Source of the DNA: Ditylenchus dipsaci
Lineage: Eukaryota > Nematoda > Chromadorea > Rhabditida > Anguinidae
DNA: 64,000 nt
Assembly: GCA_004194705.1 (NCBI GenBank)
Contig: SADC01001323.1
Location: 124,001 to 188,000, forward strand
Direction of reading: 5' to 3'
Shown piece after piece: positions 1 through 12,100 of the stretch. Each line of letters opens with the position of its first letter. The first letter of the stretch is position 1. The notes beneath the pieces were generated by a model, which saw only the letters and a list, made by a program, of their open reading frames with translations, was not told the DNA's origin and did no database searches. The translations under genes and the position numbers were made by a program.

Positions 1-9
1 ATTTTATTT

Positions 10-135
10 TGGCCATAGAATTCTTCTTTTTGGCCGTAGAATTATTCTCTTTGGCCATAGAATTATTCTCTTTGGCCATAGAATTATTCTCTTTGGCCAT
101 AGAATTATTCTCTTTGGTCATAGATTGTTTTTAGC
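10..135. repeat. Tandem array, about 21-bp unit
   Basis: About five copies of a unit reading TTGGCCATAGAATTATTCTC. It looks like one arm of an iteron-armed fold-back element whose other arm lies outside the window. Confidence 0.75.
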
Positions 136-253
136 CGTACTCGCTCAAAATCATGTTTCAACCACTTTTCGATATTTTATTGTGTCTGAAACATGCTGCA
201 AAATGTTTTCAAGGTGCAAACAACACGCCTGGTTGTTGGTTGTTTGAATAAAT

Positions 254-394
254 TGAAAAACTCGGTTAACTGACACCTTAGCCTTGAATTGGATTAATTA
301 CCTCGTTTATCTGACATTCCAGTTATCTGACACCTCGTTTATCCGACACCCTAAGGCCGGTCCCCTGGGGTGTCAGATAAACGAGAGTTGACTG
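254..394. repeat. Pogo-like MITE fragment
   Basis: Contains GTTATCTGACACCTCGTTTA and its inverse GTCAGATAAACGAG, ending in AGTTGACTGTA. This matches the CAGTCAA..TTGACTG ends of the TA-duplicating elements elsewhere in the window. The left end is diverged. Nothing else is seen between 136 and 535. Confidence 0.45.
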
Positions 395-535
395 TAGTCG
401 TATCCGGGTCAGAGGACTCAGGTAGTGTACTAGTACCTGGGTTGTGATATTTTCGTCTTGAAACGAAATTTTTAAATTATAAATGTTTTTCTATGATCTA
501 CAGTTCTACTGGACAATCCATGCCCCAGCTAAAGC

Positions 536-1761
536 GGGCAAAGCTTTTCCTTGCTGCTAAAAGACTTCTTTTTGCTCCCAAAGGACTTTTTTTGCTGCTA
601 ATTTTTTTGCTGCAAAAAGACTTTTTTTGCTCCCAAAGGACTTTTTTTGCTGCTAATTTTGTCTGCTGCAAAAAGACTTTTTTTTGCTCCAAGAAGACTT
701 TTTTTGCTGCAAAAAGACTTTTCGTGCTGCAAAAAGACTTTTTTTTGCTGCTAAAATACTTTTTTTGCTGCAAATATTCTTTTGCTTCACATGCCTTCTT
801 CGCAGCATTTTTCACTAGAAATATCAATTATTATACATATTTTGCGGTCAATTTGTCCACAAAACTTTTATCATTTCTTAGGAACGAATAAACCATGCTA
901 TTCAACCCAAAATTGTGTGCTGAAAACATTTTGTTGAGACCAAAATCCTGTTTTGACTACCTAGAATCTTTAATACCCTGGGTTATTTATTAAAAAAAAC
1001 AGTACCCACTTTAAGGTAGTCGCGACATATGCACTTGGACGGGGGGGGGGTTGCACTTTATATTGATTTGAGAAAAGTGTTTAAACATCTGCTAAGTAAC
1101 TTTTTTACGCTCAGAAGGATTTAAAGCTATTTTCTGATACCTTCCTAAATGAAAAATCAATTTTTTGGAAAAAAATTGAACCAAAATTTAAGTTTTTATT
1201 TAATTTTTGCCCCTGAAATGCATAAATACCAGGTAGTCGACCTTAAAATTAAGGGAATCATTCAGACTGAGGATGTATATAATTATATCATGCCTAGAGC
1301 AGTGCCTTGAGTGATTTAGTGTGTATAAATTTAGTGTGTATGAAAAGTCGGTTTTTGCCGCGAAATTTTTAGGCGGTACTTAAGTTGTTCAGCCGGACCA
1401 CACCTGGAGAATAAGGAACTACCTAGGTTTCGAAAGTGTGATTAATTGATCTGTGGACGAATTGACGTGTGGACGAAATGCACGAATTGGACGAATTGGC
1501 GAATGCACGAATTGACTGTGGACGCATTGATTGTGGACAAATTGACCGCAAAATATGTATAATAATTGATATTTCTAGTGAAAAATGCTGCGAAGAAGGC
1601 ATGTGAAGCAAAATATTTGCAGCATATTTGCAGCAAAAAAAAGTATTTTAGCAGCAAAAAAAGTCCTTTGGGAGCAAAAAAAAGCAGCAAAAAAATTAGC
1701 AGCAAAAAAAGTCCTTTGGGAGCAAAAAGAAGTCTTTTAGCAGCAAGGAAAAGCTTTGCCC
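536..1761. mobile_element. Iteron-armed fold-back element, GCTGC family, copy 1
   Basis: Terminal inverted repeats begin GGGCAAAGCTTTTCCTTGC. Both arms are arrays of a TTTTTGCTGCAAAAAGACTT-type iteron (about 540-790 and 1600-1750). A direct 9-bp duplication AGCTAAAGC (527-535 and 1762-1770) flanks it exactly, which is a Mutator-like TSD length. The right half also holds a GTGGACGAATTG array (1446-1550). No transposase is seen. The interior (about 790-1440) is nearly identical to the copy at 7623-9044. Confidence 0.85.
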
Positions 1762-1770
1762 AGCTAAAGC

Positions 1771-2060
1771 AAGTGGTCGTCCACTCGGATTGAATTTTTT
1801 TCAACGATTTTCATGTTCTAAAACCTGTTTTCTAGACTAATTCGGGTATGCTGAAGATGGTCTTATATTAGTAAAATGAGGTTTTGTATGGTGTTTTTTG
1901 AGTATTGGGAAATAATTGATTTTACCAAAACTCAAAAAATACCATATAAAACTTCATTTTACTATTATCAAACCCTCTTCAACATTCCCGAATTACTCCA
2001 AAAAACAGGTTATGGAACATGAAAAACGTAAGTTTTTTTTGCTCTAAGTGGACGACCACT
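1771..2060. repeat. Inverted-repeat element, AGTGGTCGTCCACT ends
   Basis: Starts AAGTGGTCGTCCACT and ends AGTGGACGACCACTT. The two halves are mirror images carrying GTATGCTGAAGATGG. Related fragments lie near 9990-10290, 10870-10930, 22998-23100 and 37000-37320. Non-coding MITE. Confidence 0.7.
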
Positions 2061-3123
2061 TGGTTTGGCTTGTTCAGACTAAAAATTTCTGTCATTGCTG
2101 TAGCAGACCTTTCGTTTGCTCTCCCTCGAACCACAGGCTGTTCTTCTTAATCCACGATTTGAAAAGCTTGCCGATTTTCGCCATCGCTTAATTGGTATTC
2201 TGTCAACTGGTCTTCATCACTTATCCCATCCATCGCTATCTAAGATCATTAAAAGTCCAAAAAATAACAGCAAATCTTTAGTTTAAAAAGGTCGAATTTT
2301 CCGAAACAATTCTTTTGTCAAACGTATAATTGTCAAATGGATGTTGCACAAACAGGTCTTTTCAGAAATGCGCTTTGTTGAAATTTGTTTTTGGCGAACT
2401 TTGACTTTTACGAAACAGTACTTTATTATAACATCTAATTGCAGAAACTGGGTAGCTCCTTTTTAAATCGACGACAAAATAATCATAGTATTTTCTTATA
2501 TTCTTTCTGCTGAAACTCTGCGAGAAGTGGCTAACACCAAAGTTTGTGTAAAAATCGGTAAAAATCGATAAAACTTTTATCGATTTTTTTTGAATAATTC
2601 TCGTTTGAATCGATTTTATCGAAATCGATAAATTTATCGATTTGGCACACCATGCTTTAGCCCCCCCCCCCTTGAAATTTTTTCTCATTTGGCATTATGA
2701 CAAAGGGTTATTAGGTTTTGCTCACATTTATCCCACTGTTAACTTCAAATTGTAAACCAATTAGTGTCTTAGTTCGTGTCTTTTCAGTCTTTTGGTTTTT
2801 AGCGTTTTTTACTTGTTTGTACAGCTCTCAAAAATTTATTCAATTTAAAAATTTTATTCACCAAGGCTTGTGATATCAAGGAACTTTTTTGCCATTTCTA
2901 CTCAAATAGAATAGGCCAGGTAAATATCAAATAGTGACTTTTCGGATTTATAGCGTTGCAAATTAATTTTTTTTGCATACCAGCCCCAGTCTTGATCTAT
3001 TCTGTGCAAAATGGTGGCTAACACCAAAGTTTGTGCAGCTTAACTTTTGCTCACCGGTATGTCGGCTCTTGCTCCTTTCCTACTTCTTTATCAACCATCG
3101 AAATGGGATAAGTCTAATATTGG
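2061..3123. other. Intergenic region, mostly unassigned
   Basis: No gene seen. It holds an array of AAATCGAT motifs (next entry). The 22-bp stretch beginning GTGGCTAACACCAAAG occurs twice in direct orientation (2527 and 3012), bracketing about 460 bp; this may mark a duplicated segment or an old insertion. Confidence 0.4.
2545..2648. repeat. Palindromic iteron array ATCGATAAA
   Basis: Repeated ATCGAT/AATCGATTT motifs in both orientations, including ATCGATAAATTTATCGAT. The layout resembles the hAT-like elements with private palindromic iterons (8064-8253, 14241-15192). Boundaries are not resolved. Confidence 0.5.
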
Positions 3124-3131
3124 TATAAATA
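3124..3131 (+). promoter_or_regulatory. Possible TATA box of the TSP1 gene
   Basis: TATAAATA lies 51 bp before the ATG at 3182. This is sequence resemblance only. Confidence 0.3.
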
Positions 3132-3181
3132 TATCCATTTGCCAGCCAATCCAAGCATTAAATTTTTGAAACTCTTTAACT

Positions 3182-6100
3182 ATGGCGAGCATGAAAATTC
3201 TCCAAGTAACCGTTTTATTATTCTTTGTCTGTCTTACAGTATTTATTTCTCCAGTCTATTCATGTTGGAATTGTAACAAATTTGTGAACAAGTCCCCAGG
3301 CGTCTCTATGGGCAATGCTACAGTCATTAGCAGTAGTAGAAATGCAAATGGTTGCAGCACCCAGACAATCACATGTCAGGGCACCTACACTTCAACTGTA
3401 TCGCATATAGGTGTCAACTATGCTGGGGAGTCTGCTCCAACTGTAAGTTTTGCAACTTTTACGAAATTTAAAATATAATTTTTGTTTCATTTTTTTAATT
3501 CTTGAGTCTTTGAAAGAATAGCCACAAAATGAAAATTATTATAGTTTTTGCTTTCCCTGGAAATCTTAGTCAAAAAGTTGCCCTGAAATCAAATTTTTTG
3601 GGGTGATACTTAATTCGAGTGTAATCGGACAACAAATTCTTTGTTTTAATTATAGACGGTAAGCGATTCATCTGATGGAGGCACACCCCAAATCACAGTA
3701 GTTTGCGATCGAGTCGACTCTTGGACATACAATGGAAAGAAAATCAGCGATGAGTTTGAATGCTCACGTGAGTAGAAGTTTTTCGGTAGTTTTGAAGTTC
3801 AATATGTTTTTTCTTTAGAATCCCCAGCCAGTACGACTCAACCATCCACAACCACACCTAAACCAACTATTCCTTCCACAACTCCAGTTCCAACCACTAA
3901 AACTACTACCCCAGCCAGTACGACTCAAACATCCACAAGCACACCTAAACCAACTACTGCTTCCACAACTCCAGTTCCAACCACTAAAGCTACCACCCCC
4001 GCTCCAACTACTACCAAAGCTTCAACTCCTGCTCCGACCACCACCAAAGGCACTACCACTCCAACCACAAGTGCCTGTCCTCCAGGAGGCAAATGGTCTG
4101 ATTGGTCCAATGGAACTTCTTGCACTGATACTTGCGGAAGTTGTGGCACAACTACCAAAAGTCGTACTTGCGAGTCTGAGAAGAATGGGTGTCCTTGCAG
4201 TGGAAGTCCAACCAGTCAAGAAAGCTGCGGTAATGCACCTTGCAAATATCCCCGTACTTCCTGTTGCTCTCCCTACAAAGCAGCTGCAGTCAAAAGTACC
4301 ATAAGCTGTACAGGAAGTGTGACTACCACTCCTGCTCCTACTACCAAAGCATCTTCCATTGGACCATCTGCCACCACCTCTGCCTCTAGTGCAAGCAGCT
4401 CTACAAAGTCAGGATCCTCTTCAGCAAGTTCCACAGGAACTACACTAAGTGGTGCAACCTGCCCTCCAGGTGGCACATGGTCTGAATGGACTTCTCCTAC
4501 CAACTGCAATGATACTTGTGGAAATTGTGGTTATGTCACTATCACAAGAACTTGCACCTCGGAGAAGAGCGGATGTCCATGCGAGTAAGCTTTTGACTTT
4601 TTGAAACTATTTTAGGATAATAGCTAGCATTGGAGTTTTTAGAGTCTCAAATTTGAATTATGGGTATCTATCCTCCCGCATATATCCCGAAGAATGGTTG
4701 TCATTCGAAATGTTTTTTAAATGATATTTCAGCAAGTAGGAATATTTCTTGAATTCTGTTTAGAAGTTCGGATATCTGCGGGCAAGGGGGTATATACCAG
4801 GGGTGTATTAGGCTGTTCCGAAAGTTCGCGGAACTTCGCCTTGGTCCTCATTTTGCATTTTGACGGTTTTTTAAATTTGTTGTTGAATTTTTTAGCCTTT
4901 TTTTCTTTCAAACTGGCTGTGTTTTTGCAAAGGAAATATTCCATCTACAAAACACAAAAAGTTGAAAATAGGTCAACAACAGATTCAAAAATGCGACAAA
5001 ACACAATTCGAGGGACCAAGGCAAAATTTTGCGAACTTTAGGGACGACCTTATATATACTGGGGAAATATGTTGGGAGGATATATGCAGGGGATATCTGT
5101 CGCATACCCGAATTTGATCCCATCATTATGCAGGACATTTTTTTGCTGCTTTTATGCTTATAAAACTTGCTAACAACACATTTTAGTGTCCCATCAAAAT
5201 TTTATTTCAAGCTTGTTATTATAAAAAACGGTGCCCGAAAATGGTACCCAGATATGCAGAATAAAACTTGCGAAATTACAAACACTTGTCTAGGGTGTAA
5301 CAAAATTTGCTGCCATTTCTCAACGGCCAAAAATTTTTTAAAGGTCAAATTTTATGGCTGTAAATTATCGCTGTTACAGTCAGCTCTCAATTTTACGTCA
5401 CCCCCAAAAGTTCGTTCGCGCCAAGGGGCAGACCCGGTGCTTACATAGACGAGTCGAGGTCAAACTCATGTTTTTTCAACGTTTGTCGATCAGAGAGGAT
5501 TTTTTCTATACTTTCTGTTATTCTTTATATTCCAAACAAAGGTTCAGATTCTGAGACATCTTCTACATCAGAAATAATTTAATTAATGTGACTAAAGTTA
5601 ATGTGATGACTAGGTTGGTCGAGGTCCTGGTCGAGGAAGTAGTAACTCGACCTGGACCTCGACCAATCTCGTGCTGTGACATTCATTTTGTCACATCAAT
5701 GTGATAATTTTTAATGTAAAATACAGCATAAAATCTAAGCTTTTATTCGGTATATATAAAAAGTACAGAAAAATCCTCTTTGATCACCAAAAAGACTCGC
5801 GTATGTAATAAGGGTCAGACTCTTTTAGCCAGCGTTCTCATCTCGAAATTTCGAAATAAAGTACAGATGAGCTTTTACCCACTTTTCAGTCTGGGGGGGA
5901 TCAAATCGACAATTTCGTTTTTTTCTCTAATTTTTACGTTTTTTGTTATTATTTCACAATTTTTTTACTTTTTTTTAAACTTATTTATGTTTTGGGACAT
6001 TTATATGTAAAGCTAGACATTCTTGGTTTGTAGTTTCATAAAATTTTGAAGTAAATGAAGGGTGCAGCTGAAGTTGAATACCAAAAGTCCAAATTTCACA

Positions 6101-9100
6101 AGAAAATTTTATATTACTGTTTTAATTTCGACTTTTATTGTAGGGTTTTGAAATTTTTCGCACTAGCTTGTAGCCCTGTATCTCAGCTTTCTAACGAGCT
6201 ATCAAACTCTCAAAAGACATTTTTCTGAAATGTGAAAACTAATCAGTTTGAAAAAGATTAGAAGATTTAGGGGTTTTGAAGTATTTAGCTGTAATTTTTT
6301 CAAATTGGTTAATTTTCACATTTCTGAAATGACTTTTTAGAGTTTGATAACCCGTTAGAAAGCTGAGATTCAGGGCTACAAGCTAGTTCAAAAAAGTCAG
6401 AACCGTACGATAAAAGTCTAAATTAAAACAGCATTATAAAATTTTCTTGTGGCTCTAAAATCACGTTCAAAAAACGAAAAATTCGGGATTAACCCTTTAA
6501 TTAATCTGGCCTCTCGATTTTATGACACCTTTTTTTAAAACGAGTGGCGTGAAATTGAGATTTGACTGTACACCCTGCAGAATATATGGTTCTTTTCACT
6601 TATCGTGAACCCATTTCTTTTTTTTTTTAAATTTTACCAGTTATTTTTAATTTAAATAAAAAAAGGGCCGAGATGAGTGAAAAAAATATAAAATTTATTT
6701 TCGACTGCTATTTTTTCCCACAATTTAACCCATTTTTGGCCGAATTTCGGCAAAAAAACTAAAAAAAGTTAAGCTGAAAATTATACACTCTACTGTGCTT
6801 TAGAGGAAGTGCTTCCGCTGAAGAGTGTTGCAACCCCACGCCTTGTCCAGCCCCTCGAGAATCTTGTTGTTCTCCTTTAAACTAGTTACACTTAATGGAG
6901 CTACTACTTGTGGAATCGATGGAGCCAACTCGACTACAAGTACCCCCACCACTAAATCAGCCAGCACTCCCACCCTAGTACCTCTACTTCTTCTAGTCCC
7001 TCTGCACCCACATCCACAGCTAGTCCCTCAGCTCCACTACAGTCAGCTATGGGAACTGTTGCCCAGACAATGGAGTGTGGTCCAGCTGGAAGTTGGTGAT
7101 TCCTTGCACTGACAGTTGCGGTTCTTGTGCCAAGACTGTGCATGAGAGGACCCTGTTTGAGTGCCTCATCGGGATGCCTATGCAAAGGCGAATATACCAA
7201 ACAGACTAGATGTGAGTTGGTTTTGGTGTAATAAAGGGTAAAAAAATATCGATTTACATAATTTCCTTAACCAAAATAACTTTGCGGTAGAAAAAGTTAA
7301 AATTTTCAAATTTTCGACATTTGGCGATTTGACGATTTGGCGTGGCAGGAGTAGTGTGCGCCAAATTACTTTGCGACAATTTAATTTGGGCCAAAATGAT
7401 TTGCAATAATCTGTACATATTTGCTGAATACTTCGAATGGCCATAGAAAAGTTCGATATTAAAGTTCGAATGGATAAAGCCCCATACGCCCCCAAAGTAC
7501 TCACTGACCTTAGACATAATTACGAGCAAGATTCTTGATCAGAAATATATATAAGGACTCTTTTTGCCAAGCTCTGGTTATGAAAATACGCGAAAAAAAT
7601 GAAAAAAAATAGGGTATCCAGCGGGCAAAGCTTTTCCTTGCTGCTAAAAGACTTCTTTTTGCTCCCAAAGAACTTTTTTTTGCTGCTAATTTTGTGTGCT
7701 GCAAAAAGACTTTTTTTGCTCCAAGAAGACTTTTTTTTGCTGCAAAAAGACTTTTCGTGCTGCAAAAAGACTTTTTTTTGCTGCTAAAATACTTTTTTGC
7801 TGCTAAAATACTTTTTTTTGCTGCAAATATTCTTTTGCTTCACATGCCTTCTCCGCAACATTTTTCACTAGAAATATCAATTATTATACATATTTTGCGG
7901 TCAATTTGTCCACAAAACTTTTATTATTTCTTAGGAACGAATAAACCATGCTATTCAACCCAAAATTGTGTGCTGAAAACAGTTTGTTGAGACCAAAATC
8001 CTGTTTTGACTACCTAGAATCTTTAATACCCTGGGTTATTTATTTAAAAAAAACAGTAGCCACTAGGGTTGTACAATGGGAATATTCCCGGGAATATTTC
8101 CGGGAATATTCCCGGGAACATTGGGAATATTCCCGGTTTCCCGGTATTTTCCCCTATATTGGGAATATTCCCGGGAATATTCCCAATGTTCCCGGGAATA
8201 TTCCCGGGAATATTCCCTGGTTTTCTATATTTCCGGGAATTTCTACAACTCTAGTAGCCACTTTAAGGTAGTCGCGACTTATGCACTTGGACGATGGGGG
8301 GCGCACTTTATATTGATTTGAGAGAAGTGTTTAAACATCTGCTAAGTAACTTTTTTACGCTCAGAATGATTTAAAGCTATTTTCTGATACCTTCCTAAAT
8401 GAAAAATCAATTTTTTGGAAAAAAATTCAACCAAAATTTAAGTTTTTATTTAATTTTTGCCCCTGAAATGCATAACTACCAGGTAGTCTACCTTAAAATT
8501 AAGGGAATCATTCAGATTGAGGATGTATATAATTATATCATGCCTAGAGCAGTGCCTTGAATGATTTAGTGTGTATGAATTTAGTGTGTATGAAAAGTCG
8601 GTTTTTGCCGCGAAATTTTTAGGCGGTACTTAAGTTGTTCAGCCGGACCCACCTGGAGAATAAGGAACTACCTAGGTTTCGAAAGTGTGATTAATTGATC
8701 TGTGGACGAATTGACGTGTGGACGAATTGGCGAATGCACGAATTGACTGTGGACGAATTGGCGAATGGACGAATTGACTGTGGACGCATTGACTGTAAAC
8801 GAATTGACCGCAAAATATGTATAATAATTGATATTTCTAGTGAAAAATGCTGCGAAGAAGGCATGTGAAGCAAAAGAATATTTGCAGCAAAAAAAGTATT
8901 TTAGCAGCAAAAAAAGTATTTTAGCAGCAAAAAAAAAGTCTTCTTGGAGCAAAAAAAAGTCTTTTTGCAGAAAAAAAAAATTAGCAGCAAAAAAAGTCCT
9001 TTGGGAGCAAAAAAGTCTTTTAGCAGCAAGGAAAAGCTTTGCCCGTATCCAGCCACCCTTCAATACATTTGCTTTGGTCCCCCAGGGCAAAAAGTAAAAA

Positions 9101-12100
9101 AAAATTCCAAAAAGTTCTGTCCACCACCTAAAAACATGTTTTCTACACGTTTCAGGTCCTAAAACACACGAAAAAGTAGTTAGAACCACTTTTTGCGAGG
9201 AGTTGGCGTTTCGAATAATCATAACCCAAATTGAATTGTTGCAAAGAGATTTGGCGCACACTACTCCTGCCCTTTGGCGTCTTATCGATATTGAAAAGTT
9301 GGTCATTGCAAACAGGCCGCCAAATGTATAGAAGTTGCTTAAAAAAATTAAAAAATCAAATATAAATTTTAGCTGGAATACGAAATTTTGGACTTTTTTA
9401 GACCACATGTATTTTTGCTGTGTTTTTACTGATTTCAAGGAGCATGCTCGCCACTGATGGGAATATTTTGAGAGGCGGGTACCTCGTGAAATTCAAAGAA
9501 GAAATAAAATGAAGCATTTCAGTAAAGTGGAGGAAAAGAATACTTCCTATCAGAATTGAATCGACAACTTATTTCCACAGTTCGCTGCTACTTTACGATA
9601 CCATATGAAGTGCACACTTACCCCCTGTAGTGCACTTCCCTTTAAGTGCACCCACAAAAAAGGTCGGCTTCGCACTTCAAGGGGTGCACTTCAACTTTTA
9701 CGTGCTTGAAAGTGCTTGTCATCATTTATAGCCGGAAGAGTACTCAAGGAATTTTCATTTCAAAATAATTCTTTTTTGAATTGACCCGGTACCTGCCTTT
9801 CAAAATGGGCGGCGGTAAATTGAACCTCTACAAATTGAACTCCGGTAAATTGACCCTCCGGTAAATTGAACCCAAATTTGTCTTGGCGGGATTTTTAGCT
9901 TTTACCGTATAACCTCTATTAATCCTACAACAACCCCCCCCCTATTTTCTTGACTAGGATTTCAAAGTTAAGGTCATTTTCGATTTTATGCTGAAGATGG
10001 TTTGATAGTGTTAGAATGCCGTTTTGTAGGGCATTTCTTGAGTTTTGGTAAAATTCAGTTTTTGTAAATCAATTATTGTCCAATATTCAAAAATGCCTTA
10101 CGTTTTCCATGTTCCAAAACCTATTATCTGGACTATTTCAGGTATGCTGAATAATGGTTTGATAGTGGTGAAATGCTGTTTCGTCGAGTATTTTTTGAGT
10201 ATTGGACAATAATTGATTTCACCAAAACTGGTTTTACCAAAGTTCAGCAAATACCCTACAAAACGGCATTCTAGCACTATCAAACCATTCTTCAGCATGG
10301 GTTGCAGTGACGAATCACCGCCCCCCCCACGGGGACTGATCAGGTGGAGGAGATAACTTCATATTCGTGTTTCTCGACCCCGATTTCATGAGAAAGCCGC
10401 GCGTTTTTTTGGTTCTGAGAAAAAAATTTTTTCGAACCACAGGGGGTATCATGGTTTTTTAGTCAAAATTTGAAAAATTTAAATTGGCGCCTTTTGAATT
10501 TTAAAGGGAAAAGGGCTGTATTGGGAGGGGAAGGGAATAAAAGGGGCCACTTTTATGGCAGAACGTTAAAAATTCAAAATTTTTGTATTCTTCGCCTGCC
10601 TCACCATGTTTTTCAACTGGGCCGTGGCAAAAAAAGACTAAAATTCAAAAGGCGCCAATTTAAATTTTTCAAATTTTGACTAAAAAACCATGATACCCCC
10701 TGTGGTTCGAAAAAAAAAATTTTCTCAAAACCAAAAAAACGCGCGGCTTTCTAAAAAATCGCGGTCGAGAAACATGAATATGAAGTTATCTCCTCCACCT
10801 GATCAGTCCCCGTGGGGGGGGGGGGGGTGATTCTGAACTCAAGCCTCAGCATGTTCGAATTAGTCCAGAAAAAAAGTTTTAAGGCCGAAAAAGTGAAAAT
10901 TTTTTTGCTACAAGTGGTCATGTATAACTTCAGCTGCATACCACTAACTGAATATTTGCGTATTCTGGGTAAACTAATACCTGCGTAACACCATCTAGAT
11001 GAGATCTGGGTGGCGCAAGCTAGTTACTATCACATCTTAGTTCAACCCCGTATTATGGGGCGACCTGATATCCTTGTGGTTTTCCTACCTTTTCGTGGGA
11101 CTTACCTATCACCGAGATGGTTTCTCTTCCTAACGTGATTTACCAACACCGAAAAATATATTAGTTTGATAACAATCCTCTCAAGACAAATTTGGTGGTT
11201 CAATTTACCAGAGGGTCAATTTACCGGGGTTCAATTTGTAGAGGTTCAATTCCCTAGAGCCTTTCAAAATATATCCCATCGGCGACGAGCATGTCGTTTT
11301 AATGACTTTTTAATAAGTAAACTGAATGAAAAATGTAATTCTCTAACATCAACGTTTTAAAATTTACCAAAAATGTCGAACTTATTGAACAACCTATTAT
11401 CACTGATAATTTATCAGGGCTTAATTTGTAAATTGATAATATCTGTAATAAAACTATTAATCTGTGTATTGGTTTTACTTTTCTCTAATAATCACCCAAT
11501 TTAGGCAACACCGCTCCCTGCGAGTTTCCTCGAGATTCCTGTTGCGATAACTTACAACCCGGGTCTAGTAATGGCTCCATAGTTTGTGGACCAGAGGATG
11601 CAGCAGAAGAGGATGAGCCGATGACCACAACTTGTGTGCCCTATGGAGGGGTGTGGTCAGACTGGGGTAGTTGGTCCACCTGCACTGGAGCTGGTTGTGG
11701 AGGTTGTGGCACCGCCAACCGCACTCGTACTTGCGGTTGCACCAATCTTAACTGTAAATGTCAAGGTGCATCCAGTGATTCTAAGCCTTGCAAAGTGGTG
11801 GGAGTGTGGAGTGCCTGGTCCAAACCCACTCAATGCACCGACACTTGTGGAGGCTATGGGAATATGACCAGAACCAGAACGTGCACCACTCCTGACTGTC
11901 CATGTTCTGGAAACTCCACTAAAGTGTCAGACTGTGCGTTCAAACCTGTGAATCTCCCAGACAACCATGCAATTGTGGTTGTGAAGTGGCCAAACAGAAT
12001 GCTACCATGTACTACCATTTGATGTCCCAAAATGGGGTCAACGTGTGCGCACCATATGTGAGTGCTTAACTAGATGCATAGTAAAATTTTATTAAATTTG

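Noticed and set aside
493..891. Long open frames on both strands across the GCTGC arrays (also at 7599-7990, 8668-9438 and 45248-45598)
   Set aside because: The frames arise from stop-poor tandem iterons; the peptides are low-complexity Leu/Phe or Lys/Ser repeats.
2147..2233. Short minus-strand frame starting MDGISDEDQLTEYQLSDGEN
   Set aside because: Only 28 codons, no splice partner and no recognised domain; it might be a dead exon but cannot be supported.
8069..8321. Gly/Ile/Pro-rich frames over 8069-8321
   Set aside because: Translation of the GGGAATATTCCC array of a MITE; no protein expected.
9905..9940. CCGTATAACCTCTATTAATCC as a further pogo-type MITE
   Set aside because: Only a left end is visible; no matching right end, so it was not listed as an element.
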